Positions 1-9,400 of a stretch of 64,000 bases of DNA are shown piece after piece. The first letter of the stretch is position 1. Each line of letters begins with the position of its first letter. The stretch is taken from the NCBI RefSeq assembly GCF_042654245.1, contig NZ_JBHSGI010000024.1, positions 62,001 through 126,000 of the forward strand. The letters are read 5' to 3'. The stretch comes from Seohaeicola_A nanhaiensis (GTDB lineage: Bacteria > Pseudomonadota > Alphaproteobacteria > Rhodobacterales > Rhodobacteraceae). The notes beneath the pieces are model-generated. The model was not told where the DNA came from. It saw only the letters and a list, made by a program, of their open reading frames with translations, and did no database searches. The translations under genes were made by a program, and so were the position numbers.

Positions 1-578
1 TTGAACCCGACCAGCCCGTTGAAGGCCGCCGGAATTCGGATCGACCCGGCGCTGTCTGTTGCATGGGCTGCGGGCATCATCCCGCTGGCCACGGCGGCAC
101 CGGCGCCCCCGCTCGACCCGCCCGCGCCCCGATCCGGGTCCCAGGGATTGCGCGTCAGGCCCCAGGCCGCGCTGTCGGTCTCCATCGTGAGCCCGAACTC
201 GGGCGAGGCGCTGCGCCCCAGAAATCCGAACCCCGCCGCGCGCAGCCGCCCGACCAGTGTCGAATCGAAATCGAAAACCGCGCCCTTGAACCGTTCCGAA
301 CCGTTGGAAAGTGGCAACCCCCGCACCGGCGCGTGCAGGTCCTTGATCAGATAGGGCATTCCCAGGAATCGCGGCTGGTCCCCCTGCGCCACCCGCGCGT
401 CCAGCGCGTCCAGCGCCTCTTCGAAGTGCGTAACGACCACCGCGTTGACGCGCGGGTTCTGCGCCTCGATCTCGCGAATTGCCGTCTCAAGCACCTCGCG
501 CGGGCTCACCTCGCCCCGGCCCGCCAGATCGGCAAGCCCCACCAGGTCCAGCCCGATCCATTCCTCGCGCGTCAGCAT
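1..578 (-). CDS. amidase signature family protein (3' end cut by window edge)
   Basis: This is the N-terminal 192 residues of an amidase-signature hydrolase, a family that cleaves C-N bonds of amides. The Ser-cisSer-Lys triad is visible: Lys in YLIKDLHAP (about residue 82), Ser in the GGSSGGAGAA loop and the nucleophile Ser in SAGSIRIPA. The ATG start at 578 follows a GGAGG motif that lies inside the stop region of the upstream regulator, and only two bases separate the genes, so they form a minus-strand operon. The substrate is unknown. The divergent TRAP importer and ornithine-cyclodeaminase-family gene suggest an amide or N-acyl amino compound, which is inference. The C-terminus lies outside the window. 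Confidence 0.9.
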   Translation of the reverse strand, partial: MLTREEWIGLDLVGLADLAGRGEVSPREVLETAIREIEAQNPRVNAVVVTHFEEALDALDARVAQGDQPRFLGMPYLIKDLHAPVRGLPLSNGSERFKGAVFDFDSTLVGRLRAAGFGFLGRSASPEFGLTMETDSAAWGLTRNPWDPDRGAGGSSGGAGAAVASGMMPAAHATDSAGSIRIPAAFNGLVGF

Positions 579-580
579 GT

Positions 581-1210
581 TCAGTCCTCCAGAGGCAGCC
601 CGCCGCCGCCGGTCACGATATTCAGAAGCGTAGCGTCCTCGTCCGAGACCGAGATCAGCGCATGCCCCATGCCGGCGTCGTAATAGGCGCTGTCGCCGGC
701 TTCGAGGCGGATCGGCGCATAGAGATCCGAGTGCAGCTCCACCGCACCCGTCAGGACAAAGACCAGCTCCTCGCCGGGATGCGAAACCAGATGCTCGAAC
801 TCCGTGACATCCCGCGCCTTCACCACGACCACAGTCGCGTCGATCAACTTCTGCTTAAGCCCCATCGCCAGCGGTTCGTAGATATAGGTCGCCGCGTCAT
901 AGCCCACCCTCTCGGCCGCTCGCGTCACGTCCAGGCGGCCCATCACCTGAACCGGCTTCTTTGCGGCGGTCTGGTCGCCGTCCAGCAGGGTCGACAGATC
1001 CACCTCCAGCCCGCGCGCCAGTTTCAGCAATCCGTCGAAAGTGGGCGACAGGTTTGAATTCTCGATCTTCGAGATGGTCGAACTAGCCATGCCAGCCCGA
1101 TCAGCCACTTGTTGCAGCGTCAGCCCCTTCCCACGCCGCAGGGTCCGCACCTTTTCTCCGAAGGCGCTCAGCGCATCCAGCGTGCTTTCGTCTTCCGTCT
1201 TTCGGATCAT
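581..1210 (-). CDS. XRE-family regulator with C-terminal cupin domain
   Basis: Predicted DNA-binding regulator of 209 residues. The helix-turn-helix is at about residues 15-70 (LTLQQVADRAGMASSTISKIE), and a single cupin fold follows at about 125-205 (HPGEELVFVLTGAVELHSD, then GHALISV). This HTH-cupin layout is typical of regulators that sense small metabolites of the pathway they control. The open frame extends upstream, but ATG 1210 starts at MIRKTEDEST just before the HTH, and the longer version would run through the promoter region. It is divergent from the TRAP genes and precedes the amidase, so it probably controls both directions. Confidence 0.88.
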   Translation of the reverse strand: MIRKTEDESTLDALSAFGEKVRTLRRGKGLTLQQVADRAGMASSTISKIENSNLSPTFDGLLKLARGLEVDLSTLLDGDQTAAKKPVQVMGRLDVTRAAERVGYDAATYIYEPLAMGLKQKLIDATVVVVKARDVTEFEHLVSHPGEELVFVLTGAVELHSDLYAPIRLEAGDSAYYDAGMGHALISVSDEDATLLNIVTGGGGLPLED

Positions 1211-1214
1211 CAAT

Positions 1215-1256
1215 ATTTCCCATTGGAAATTTATCGCTTGACATATTGCGTATACG
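1215..1256. promoter_or_regulatory. divergent promoter/operator region of the XRE-TRAP locus
   Basis: The 76-base gap between the regulator and dctM holds two palindromes. ATTTCC-N4-GGAAAT (1215-1230) lies just upstream of the regulator start. The perfect palindrome CGTATACG is at 1249-1256. A TTGACA -35-like hexamer is at 1238-1243, but no good -10 is seen. The palindromes are plausible operators for the XRE-cupin protein; this assignment is inference from position. Confidence 0.45.
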
Positions 1257-1286
1257 AAAGTGACGATCGCGGCAAGGAGCTTGTCC

Positions 1287-2606
1287 ATGGCCTTCGGTCT
1301 CATCACGGCGTTTGTCGCGCTCGCCATCGCCGGCGGGGTGGCGATCAGCTATGTCGCTGGCTCGGCCGCCGTGCTTGCCTTCCTGGCCAGCGGCTACGGC
1401 AATTACCTCGCGATCATGCCCCAGCGCATCTTCAGCCAGATCGACGTGTTCACCTTCCTCTCCATGCCGCTGTTCATCCTGGCCGGAGAGATGATGACCC
1501 GGGGCGGCGTGACCGGCGCCCTGATCGACCTCGCCATGCTGATCGTCGGCCGCATGAAGGGCGGGCTGGGATACGTGAACATCGCCGCGTCGGTGTTCCT
1601 CGCCGGTATTTCGGGGTCCGCCGTTGCAGATGCGGCCGCCACCACCAAGACCCTCGTGCCGGCGATGGTCGACCGCGGCTATCGCCTGGACTTCGCCGCC
1701 GCGCTCACCGCTGCCAGCTGCGTAATCGGCCCGATCATCCCGCCCTCCATCGTGATGATCTTCTACGGCGCGCTGATGAACGTCTCGGTCGCGGCCATGT
1801 TCGCGGGCGGCATCGTGCCCGGCCTGCTGATGGCGCTGTTCCTGTTCGCCTACAACGCCTGGTGCGCCCGGCGCGAGGATCACCCCGGCGGGGCAGGGGT
1901 CGTACTGCCGCCTGTGCGTCCGACCATTGCCCGCGCGCTTCCTGCCCTGCTGATTCCCGTCGTCATCGTCGGCGGCATCGTCTTCGGCGTCGTCACCCCG
2001 ACCGAGGCTGCGGCGCTGGCCGTCGCGATCACCGCCGTCTTGGTCTTCGCCTATCGCCTGATGGAGCGTGACCGCCCGGCCAACGCCCTGCGCCACCTGT
2101 TCTCCGAAGGATCGCGCGCTGTGGAAAGTGCCCTGATGCTGACCGGCTCGATCTTCATGATCCTCTTCGCCGCCGCCATCTTCGGCTATCTCATCGGCAT
2201 CATGCGCCTGCCCGAGGCGATTGCCGCAACGGTCACCAATCTCGACCTCAGCGCCACCACCTATTTCCTCCTCGCCAGCGCCATCATGTTCGCCGCCGGC
2301 ATGGTGATGGACGTGACCATGGCGCTGGTGCTCATGGTGCCCGTGCTGATCCCTGCCGCCATTGCTGCGGGGGCCGATCCGGTGCACGTCGGCGTGGTCA
2401 GCTGCCTCAATCTCACGCTGGGCCTGATCTCGCCACCCTTCGGCGGTATTCTGATGGTCATCTCGGCCGCCAGCGGCACCACCTATCTGCGCCTGTCCTT
2501 GGCCATCCTGCCCTTTCTCGCGGTGCAGGTCGTCCTGCTCGTGCTGCTGATCCTCGTCCCCGACCTGACTCTGGCACTGCCCCGCCTTCTGGGCCTCGTA
2601 AATTGA
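1287..2606 (+). CDS. dctM: TRAP transporter large permease (DctM type)
   Basis: Inner-membrane large subunit of a TRAP importer, 439 residues and almost entirely hydrophobic, with the DctM-type helices throughout (SMPLFILAGEMMTRGG, ASVFLAGISGSAVADAA, IGPIIPPSIVMIFYGALMN). The ATG at 1287 is chosen over 1260 because AAGGAG (1274-1279) sits seven bases upstream. The gene order here is large permease, binding protein, small permease, unlike the usual P-Q-M. The binding protein and small subunit follow directly, so the three probably form one Na+-driven transporter. Confidence 0.93.
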   Translation: MAFGLITAFVALAIAGGVAISYVAGSAAVLAFLASGYGNYLAIMPQRIFSQIDVFTFLSMPLFILAGEMMTRGGVTGALIDLAMLIVGRMKGGLGYVNIAASVFLAGISGSAVADAAATTKTLVPAMVDRGYRLDFAAALTAASCVIGPIIPPSIVMIFYGALMNVSVAAMFAGGIVPGLLMALFLFAYNAWCARREDHPGGAGVVLPPVRPTIARALPALLIPVVIVGGIVFGVVTPTEAAALAVAITAVLVFAYRLMERDRPANALRHLFSEGSRAVESALMLTGSIFMILFAAAIFGYLIGIMRLPEAIAATVTNLDLSATTYFLLASAIMFAAGMVMDVTMALVLMVPVLIPAAIAAGADPVHVGVVSCLNLTLGLISPPFGGILMVISAASGTTYLRLSLAILPFLAVQVVLLVLLILVPDLTLALPRLLGLVN

Positions 2607-2636
2607 ACAACAAACTCAATCCAAAGGGAGATAGAC

Positions 2637-3626
2637 ATGTTTGACTTGCCCAAGACCGCCTCCGCAATCGCCCTCGGCCTCGCGCTGGCGTCCCCCGCCG
2701 CCGCTGAGGAAGTCCGCATCGCGGTCCAGTGCCCGGCCGTCCCGGCCTGTGCCGACTGGGTCTATGCCGAGGACTTCGCCGCCGCCCTGCGCGAGGGCGG
2801 GATGGAGGCCACCGTCTTTGCCGGCGCAAGCCTCGGCAAGGACCCCGAAATCGTCGACCAGCTGTCGCAGGGTCTGCTGCAGTTCGGGGTCACCAACTTC
2901 GTGATGATCGCCCAGGTCGATCCCCGCATCATCGGCTTCCTCGCCCCCTATGTCTTCGAGAATTCGCGCCAGTTCTTCCGCGCCACGCAGGACGTGGACA
3001 GCCCGCTGCTGGATGGCATCCGCGAGAAAATGGAGGCGCAGGGCATAAAGGTTGCCGGGCTGCCCGGCCTCGGCGGGCAGATGGGCCTGTTCAACTCCAA
3101 GAAGGACGTCACCTCGGTCGACGACCTTGCCGACCTGCGCCTGCGCGCGATTGACGCCAATCAGGTCAAGCTGTTCGAGGCCTGGGGCACCCAGGGTGTC
3201 GTCGTCGACATGCCGGAATTCGCGGGCGCCGTGCAGCAGGGAATCGTCGATGGCTACTTCAACCCGCCCGCCGTGCCGCTGATCTTCAAGCACACCGAGT
3301 TCCTCACCCATTTCACCGACCTCCGCGCCGGTACGCCCTTCCGCGCCGCGCTGATGTCGGCCGACTGGTACGACGGTCTGGGCGAGGCCGAGAAGAAGAC
3401 CGTCGATGATGCCATCGCGGCCGCCAACGCCAAGAACCGCGAATGGACTTTCGCGGCCGAAAAGGCCGAACTCGGAATGCTCGAAAAGGCCGGCGTCACC
3501 GTGGTCACTCCCACGCCCGAAGCTCTGGCCGAATTCAAACGCCGCAGCCAGGAGGCCTGGGACACGCTGATGCCCGAAGGCTCGGTCGCCGACATGCAGG
3601 CCCTCGCCGACGCTTCGAAGGAATGA
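2637..3626 (+). CDS. dctP: TRAP transporter substrate-binding protein (DctP type)
   Basis: Periplasmic binding protein of 329 residues with a signal peptide ending near SPAAAEE. It has the DctP pattern: a GASLGKDPEIVDQLSQG segment early in the mature protein, then ADLRLRAIDANQVKLFEAWG and a C-terminal helical region. The start follows an AAGGGAG ribosome-binding site. The stop codon overlaps the start of the small permease (ATGA), so translation is coupled. The ligand is unknown. Confidence 0.9.
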   Translation: MFDLPKTASAIALGLALASPAAAEEVRIAVQCPAVPACADWVYAEDFAAALREGGMEATVFAGASLGKDPEIVDQLSQGLLQFGVTNFVMIAQVDPRIIGFLAPYVFENSRQFFRATQDVDSPLLDGIREKMEAQGIKVAGLPGLGGQMGLFNSKKDVTSVDDLADLRLRAIDANQVKLFEAWGTQGVVVDMPEFAGAVQQGIVDGYFNPPAVPLIFKHTEFLTHFTDLRAGTPFRAALMSADWYDGLGEAEKKTVDDAIAAANAKNREWTFAAEKAELGMLEKAGVTVVTPTPEALAEFKRRSQEAWDTLMPEGSVADMQALADASKE

Positions 3627-4138
3627 ACCGCATCGAACGGCTGAGCGCGGGGCTCGACAGGGTCTGTCTCGCGCTGGCCAAGGCCGGGCTGATCGGCATC
3701 GCGCTCACGATCCTGCTCCAGGTGGCTGTCCGATATGGCCTGCGCAGCCCCTTCGCCTGGACCGAGGAACTGGCCCGCTACCTGATGATCTGGAGCGGCC
3801 TGCTCGGGGCCACCTGCGCCTTCCGGCGCGGGCTGGACCCGGTCATTCTCTCGGTTCACGCGCAGTCCTCGCCAGGGCTGCAGAGGCTCGCGCGGGGGAT
3901 GCTCGCGCTGGCCGTCGTGATCTTCCTGCTGCCGATGCTGCACTATTCCCTCTTCGGTCCCGGATGGAACATCGAACGCGGCTTCCTCTGGCGCGGCGCT
4001 GGTCGCAGCTCTCCGGGGCTCGGCCTCAACATGGCGCTGGTCGGGGCGGTGATCCCGATCACCTGTCTCGTCATCCTGACACATTGCGCGGCCCGGGTGA
4101 CCGGCCCCTTCGCGCCCCCGAAAGGCATTCCCGAATGA
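3623..4138 (+). CDS. dctQ: TRAP transporter small permease (DctQ type)
   Basis: A 171-residue four-helix membrane protein of the DctQ family; the FAWTEELARYLMIWSGLLGA segment is characteristic. ATG 3623 overlaps the dctP stop by four bases and excludes an upstream extension of low-complexity shadow sequence. The 3' end overlaps the next gene in the same ATGA manner. It is the small membrane subunit linking DctP and DctM. Confidence 0.88.
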   Translation: MNRIERLSAGLDRVCLALAKAGLIGIALTILLQVAVRYGLRSPFAWTEELARYLMIWSGLLGATCAFRRGLDPVILSVHAQSSPGLQRLARGMLALAVVIFLLPMLHYSLFGPGWNIERGFLWRGAGRSSPGLGLNMALVGAVIPITCLVILTHCAARVTGPFAPPKGIPE

Positions 4139-5070
4139 AGGTCATCACCGCCCCGCAGGTGCTCGGCCGCATCTCCGTCGCCGAACTCGTTCCGGTGATG
4201 GAGCAGACGATGCGCGACGTCTCGGCCGGTAACGCCCTGCATCCGCCCCGCTTCGCCATCCCGATCAATGACGCCGGGCGCATGGGCCTGATGTATGGCG
4301 CCCTGCGAACGCCGGCGGTCCATGGCGTCAAGGTGCTCAGCCTCTATCCCGATGCGGCGCGCCACGGCTTGTCCAGCCATCAGGGCTTTGTCCTGCTGTT
4401 CGAAAGCGCTCTGGGCCAGCCGGTTGCCGCCATCGAGGCCGACGCCCTGACCGCTCTGCGCACCGCCGCCGTTTCCATGTTGGCCACCCGTGTATTGGCC
4501 CGGCCCGCGCCGCTGGTCTTCACCATCTGCGGTGCAGGCGAACAGGCCGAATGGCACCTGCGCGGCGTGCTGGAATGCTTCGCGCCGGAAGAGATCCGCC
4601 TCTGGGCCCGCCGACCCGAAGCGGCGCGCACTCTGGCCAGCCATTTCCCCGAGGCCGCGATCCAGGTTGTCGAGGACCTCGCCGTGGCGATCCGTGGGGC
4701 CGATGTCGTCACCACCACCACCTCGGCCCGCGCGCCCTTCCTCGCAGGAGCGCTGCTCGAGCCGGGGCAGCACATCAACCTCGTCGGCGCCAGCCTGGCG
4801 GACTCGCGTGAAATCGACGATGCCGGGGTGGCGCGCCTCACGATGTTCACCGACTCGCTGGAAAGCTCCGGCCGCGAGTCCGGCGAAATCCTCGGTGCCA
4901 GGGCATCCGGCGCCATCGCGGATGACTATCCGCTGCACGAAATCGGCGCGGTTCTGGCGGGCGACGCGCAGGGCAGGACGGAGGTCGACCAGATCACCGC
5001 CTACAAGTCGCACGGCCTCATCGCCCAGGATCTGGCCGCCGGCTGGCACATCGCCCGGGCGCTGGGCTGA
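4135..5070 (+). CDS. ornithine cyclodeaminase/mu-crystallin family protein
   Basis: A 311-residue NAD(P)-dependent enzyme of the ornithine cyclodeaminase/mu-crystallin superfamily, which also includes ketimine reductases, alanine dehydrogenases and pyrroline-carboxylate reductases. The N-terminal substrate domain carries HPPRFAIPINDAGRMGLMYG and VKVLSLYPDAARHGLSSHQG. The Rossmann motif FTICGAGEQAEWHL lies at about residues 123-136. The start overlaps the dctQ stop, so it is the last gene of the TRAP operon. The exact reaction cannot be assigned; with a neighbouring amidase, catabolism of an amino-acid derivative is plausible. Confidence 0.85.
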   Translation: MKVITAPQVLGRISVAELVPVMEQTMRDVSAGNALHPPRFAIPINDAGRMGLMYGALRTPAVHGVKVLSLYPDAARHGLSSHQGFVLLFESALGQPVAAIEADALTALRTAAVSMLATRVLARPAPLVFTICGAGEQAEWHLRGVLECFAPEEIRLWARRPEAARTLASHFPEAAIQVVEDLAVAIRGADVVTTTTSARAPFLAGALLEPGQHINLVGASLADSREIDDAGVARLTMFTDSLESSGRESGEILGARASGAIADDYPLHEIGAVLAGDAQGRTEVDQITAYKSHGLIAQDLAAGWHIARALG

Positions 5071-5094
5071 CCGCGAACGACAGCGCGGTCAGCC
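5065..5094. terminator. stem-loop between convergent genes
   Basis: An 11-bp perfect stem, GGCTGACCGCG / CGCGGTCAGCC with an 8-base loop, overlaps the stop codon of the cyclodeaminase-family gene and faces the DUF475 gene. There is no T-tract, so it may be a Rho-assisted or bidirectional end point. Confidence 0.6.
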
Positions 5095-5101
5095 GCAAGC
5101 C

Positions 5102-6184
5102 TCAGCCCTGCGCGCCGTTCTTCCGGTTCCAGCGCACCGATGACCAGAAGGCCAGCCCGATCAGGCAGGCGCCGCCCAGCCCGGTCAGAACTTCGGGGAT
5201 GTGATACAGCGATTGCGCATACATGATCACCGAAAGGATCAGGATCGCATAGAACGCCCCGTGCTCCAGATACTGGTAATGCGCCAGCGTGCGCTTCTCC
5301 ACCAGCATCACGGTCATCGAACGGACATACATCGCGCCCACGCCCAGGCCGATGGCGATGACGAACAGGTTCTGCGACAACGCAAAGGCCCCGATCACCC
5401 CGTCGAACGAGAACGAGGCATCCAGCACCTCGAGATAGAGAAACGCGCCGAGCCCGCCCTGTGCGGCGGCGGCGGTCGCCGCCTGCTTGCGGTCCAGCAC
5501 CTGGCCCAGAACCTCGACCGCAAGGAAGGTCAGCAGGCCCCAGACGCCGGCTTTCAGGAACACCGGCACATCGGCCGGCGCCTGCAGGTTCGAACATCCG
5601 ACCAGGATTGCCAGAACGATGGCGATCTCGATCCCCCGAACCGAGGAATACCGCGCCGCCCAGCTTTCCAGCTGCCGCACCCAATGCACCTCCTTCTCGT
5701 GATCGAAGAAGAAGTTCAGCGCCACCATCATCAGGAAGGTGCCACCAAAGGCCGCAATCGGCAGATGCGCCCCCTTCATGATCTCGGCATAGCGGTCCGG
5801 TTGCGATGCCGCCAGAACCAGCGCTTCAATCGGGCCCACCTTCCCGGCGATCACCACGATCAGCACCGGAAACACGATGCGCATTCCGAAAACCGCGATC
5901 AGGATGCCCCAGGTCAGGAACCGCCGCTGCCAGAGCGGCGACATGGTCTTGAGCTTGTTGGCGTTGACGATGGCGTTGTCGAAGGACAGCGAAATCTCCA
6001 ACACCGACAGCACTGCGACGATGAACAGCACCGACATCGTGCCGCCCAGCGTTCCGGTCATCGTCCAGCCCAGCCAGGCGCCCAGCCCAAGCCCCGCGGC
6101 GGTCACCACAAAGGCCCATGCGAAATACGACGCAATCGTCCTCTGCCCAGCCACGCCGCCCGTCACGTCTGCACCTGCGCACAC
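5102..6184 (-). CDS. DUF475 (TerC-like) integral membrane protein
   Basis: A 360-residue polytopic protein with about nine hydrophobic segments. Two acidic membrane motifs are typical of the TerC/DUF475 group: EISLSFDNAIVNANKL in the first half and EVLDASFSFDGVIGAFAL in the second, an internal two-fold pattern. Family members are linked to tellurite or metal-ion handling, but the transported species is unknown. The start is a GTG at 6184 without a clear ribosome-binding site; in-frame GTG codons six and ten codons downstream are alternatives. It appears to be a single-gene unit. Confidence 0.85.
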   Translation of the reverse strand: MCAGADVTGGVAGQRTIASYFAWAFVVTAAGLGLGAWLGWTMTGTLGGTMSVLFIVAVLSVLEISLSFDNAIVNANKLKTMSPLWQRRFLTWGILIAVFGMRIVFPVLIVVIAGKVGPIEALVLAASQPDRYAEIMKGAHLPIAAFGGTFLMMVALNFFFDHEKEVHWVRQLESWAARYSSVRGIEIAIVLAILVGCSNLQAPADVPVFLKAGVWGLLTFLAVEVLGQVLDRKQAATAAAAQGGLGAFLYLEVLDASFSFDGVIGAFALSQNLFVIAIGLGVGAMYVRSMTVMLVEKRTLAHYQYLEHGAFYAILILSVIMYAQSLYHIPEVLTGLGGACLIGLAFWSSVRWNRKNGAQG

Positions 6185-6386
6185 GCCGAAAGCGGCCGCC
6201 CCGGGCCGCAGGAATTCAACGAAATCATAAAGTTATGCCGTCTGCGGCTTTTCCCTTGGTCTGCGCCGACATCGCAAGAGTGCCGCACAACTCTTGCCAG
6301 AGGGGCCCGGTCGCCGCCAACCCGAATCGCCGAAGCGGCCGGATCAGGATGGGCCAGAACCTAGGGTCCCCATTTCCAAACTGCAA

Positions 6387-6403
6387 GGCGCAGCACTGGC
6401 GCC
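6387..6403 (-). terminator. possible terminator of the CHAT operon
   Basis: A GGCGC/GCGCC stem with a seven-base loop lies 11 bases beyond the stop of the CHAT gene. Read on the minus strand it is followed by TTGCAGTTTGG, a weak T-rich stretch. Apart from this I see nothing in the 229-base gap up to the DUF475 start. Confidence 0.3.
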
Positions 6404-6413
6404 GCACGCCACC

Positions 6414-9400
6414 TCACTCCGCGCCCACCAGTGCGAAAGCCGCCCAATAGGACGGATGATGGTGCAGCGCCGGACGGCCAGGGTCGTCCAGAATGTCCAG
6501 CACCGAGCGCCGCAGCGCTTCGGAGAACCGCAGCCCGGGGTCGCGGTCCAGCGCGGTGAACAGCCCCGTTGTCACATCCACCGCCGCCTCGGAATAGACA
6601 GCCCAATGCGTCACCAGCAGATTGCGCGCGCCCGCCTGAAAGAAGGCCCGTGCCAGACCCGACAGCCCATCCTGGCCGGTATCCCCGCCGGCGGCGGTAT
6701 TGCAGGCCGAGAGAACGACCAGCTGCGCATCCAGATCCAGCCCCGCGATCTCCCCGGCGGTCAGCAGCCCGTCGTCTTCCAACGTCGCAACTGCCGGCGG
6801 TGTCAGAACCAGCCCCGGCGCGGTGGCGCCCGTCTCGCCCGCCGTCAGCCCGTGCGTGGCAAAGACCAGCACGTCGGCCCCGCGCAAGAAGCCCTCCGCA
6901 TCCATCGCCTTGACCCGAGTCTCGGTCGCCGCATCGCCCAGCACCAGGTCGCCGGCGCCGCCAAAGGCATCTCGGATCGCCTCCAACTCGCAGACCGAAT
7001 CCGGCAGCCGGGGCAGGGCGGCCAGCCAGGTCACATCCGCCAGCGGCACCGCGCGTGCCGCCGCAGCGTGCAGCACGGCGCCGCCCGACGGCGCGGCCCG
7101 CAGCGCGGCCACCGCGATATCGCCGCAACGGGCCGGCGGCGCATGGCCGATCACCGGATCGCCAAAGCCCACCATGTGTTCCATCCGCCGTGGCAGCCGG
7201 TCCTGCGCCCGCAACGCCCGCAGGCTGTAGATCGCCGGCAGAACCGAAATCGCATGATCCCGGATCAGCCAGTGGACATCGGCCAGCCCGCCCGACCACT
7301 CGGCCGACACCGGCAGCGCCTCGAACGGCAGGCGCAGCAGATCCGGCGGCGGCGCGATGATCAGATGGGGATAGTCCGCCATCTCGTCCGCAAGGTCCCC
7401 GAACAGATCGGCAAACAGTGCATGGGCCGCCGCCACATTGAAATGATCTTCCGCCCGTGGTTTCGGTCCGCTTGCCGCCATCGCGCCGCGCAGGCCCGCC
7501 GCCCCGCCACCCCGGCAGCCCGGATCGCTGACCGCCACGTCGCAGCGGAAGGCCTGAATTCGCCGGTTCAGCGCGCCCCGGCTCGCCTCGCCCATGCGGG
7601 CGATATGCACACCGTCGCGCGTCACCCCGATCACATGGTTCGCCGGCCCCTCCAGCCCGGCGATCCGCCCCGGCGTAAGCCCTGGCAAGAGGAAGGTCAC
7701 CAACATCTCGTCCGGCGCCAGCAGGGCCTGGACCTCGGCCAGCGGCAGCGGTTCGATACTCCCAAGCCCCAGCGCATCCAGTCCCAGAGCGTCCAGCCGG
7801 CTGTCGACCCCGGCCATCTCTGCCGCCACCGCGGCAATCTCTTCAGCCAATGCGCCGGTGTCTTGTCCCGCCGCCTGAGCCCGCGACAGCCGCGCGGCCA
7901 GCCCCGCATGGGCCTCGGCAAGGTCCTGCCGCTGCCGCAGCAGGGCGCCTCGCGCGGGATCGTCCACCGCCAGCCGCGCTTCCAGCAGCGCGGTCGCCTC
8001 AGCCGATCTCGTCACCTGCGTCCATTGCAGCGCCTCGAAGGCCTCGGCCACCCCGGCGGCCGTCCGGTCGGGCCGGTCGATCAGCAGCCAGGCGAATTGT
8101 TCGAAATCCGGCGCCGCGGCGGCGAGGTCGTCGCGGTAGACCGGCGATTTGCGGGCCGCCACGACGCGGCGCAGCTCTGCGGTGGCGCCGGCGCGGTCGC
8201 CCTCGATCATCTCGACCCGCGCGAGGAAGCCGCGGGTGTGCAGGGCCTGGGGCACGACGTCGGGCAGGGCGGTGCGGTTGATCTCGACCGCTTCGCTGAG
8301 CAGCCGCCGAGCCGCTTTGCGCTCTCCTGCGACCATCAGCGTGTCGGCGGCATTGGACAGCGCCATGCTGTAATCGGCGTTGTCGGGCGGGGCCACCTCG
8401 CGCAGGGCGGCGATGGCGGTTTGCAGCGGCCCGGTGTCCGCGGTCGCGCCCGAGGCCAGCGCCATGTCGGCGATCTGGGTGCGCACCAGCTGGGCGCGGA
8501 AATCCGACGCGGTGCCGAGGGCGGTCTGCGCCTTGTCGATCTCGGCCCGGGCCAGCTCTTCGCGGCCGGTCCATTCGTAGAAGCGGGCCCGGTTCACCAG
8601 GCGGAGCGCGCGTTCTTCGGGGGTTTCGGGGTCCGGCTCTTGGGCCAGGGCCACCTCGCGGGCGGCGTCTGCCTTGGCATAGACCAGATCGGCGCGGGCG
8701 TATTCGCTGTTGAGGGCGAGGGCCCACGCCAGATCCTCGTAGAGGAGGAAAACCTGGCGGCGGCCCGCCTCGGTTTGCTCCAGGATCGAAGCGCCGACTT
8801 CGAGCGAGCGGATGGCGGCCGCGGTCTGGCCGAAATAGGCTTCGGCGCCGGCCAGGGTGCGCAGGGCCAGACCGATGCGCGGGTCCGCCCCGCTGTCGAA
8901 GGCGCTGGCGAAGAACAGCGCCTCGCGCACCGTTTCGAGGCGGTCCAGGGTGTCGATGTTGCCGCCCTCTGCCAGCGGCAGGGCGAGGGCCATGCGCTCT
9001 TCCACGAAGGCGCGCTCGGGCTCGGTCAGGGTGCCGAAGGACTTCCACGCCAGCAGTTGGGTGCGGGCGCGGGCGTAGTCGCCGATCTGGCTCAGCGCGA
9101 AATAGCGGTTGAACATCAGGTTGCGGATCGCGGTGTCGCGGTCGTCGAGGTCGTAGAAGGTGCGCAGGATGGTCAGCTGCGCCTCCAGAAGGGGGGCGAC
9201 TTCGGTCCATTTCTCCTGCTCTTCCAGCGCGGTCACCTGCTGGCCGAGGCGACCGTAATACTGGCCGTAGACCGGGCGGATCAGCTCGGGAGCGACTGCG
9301 ATCACCTCTTCGAAGGCGAGCGCGAAGCCGGTGTAGTCGCCGGCCGCGTAGAGCGCGTCGGCGACCATCTTTGCGGCCTGACCGTGCCACTGGGTGCCCC

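Noticed and set aside
1101..2387. Minus-strand frame opposite dctM rich in His, Gly and Glu
   Set aside because: The composition (repeats such as GEEHRRG, AGHDAARE) is a reverse-complement shadow of hydrophobic TRAP permease codons.
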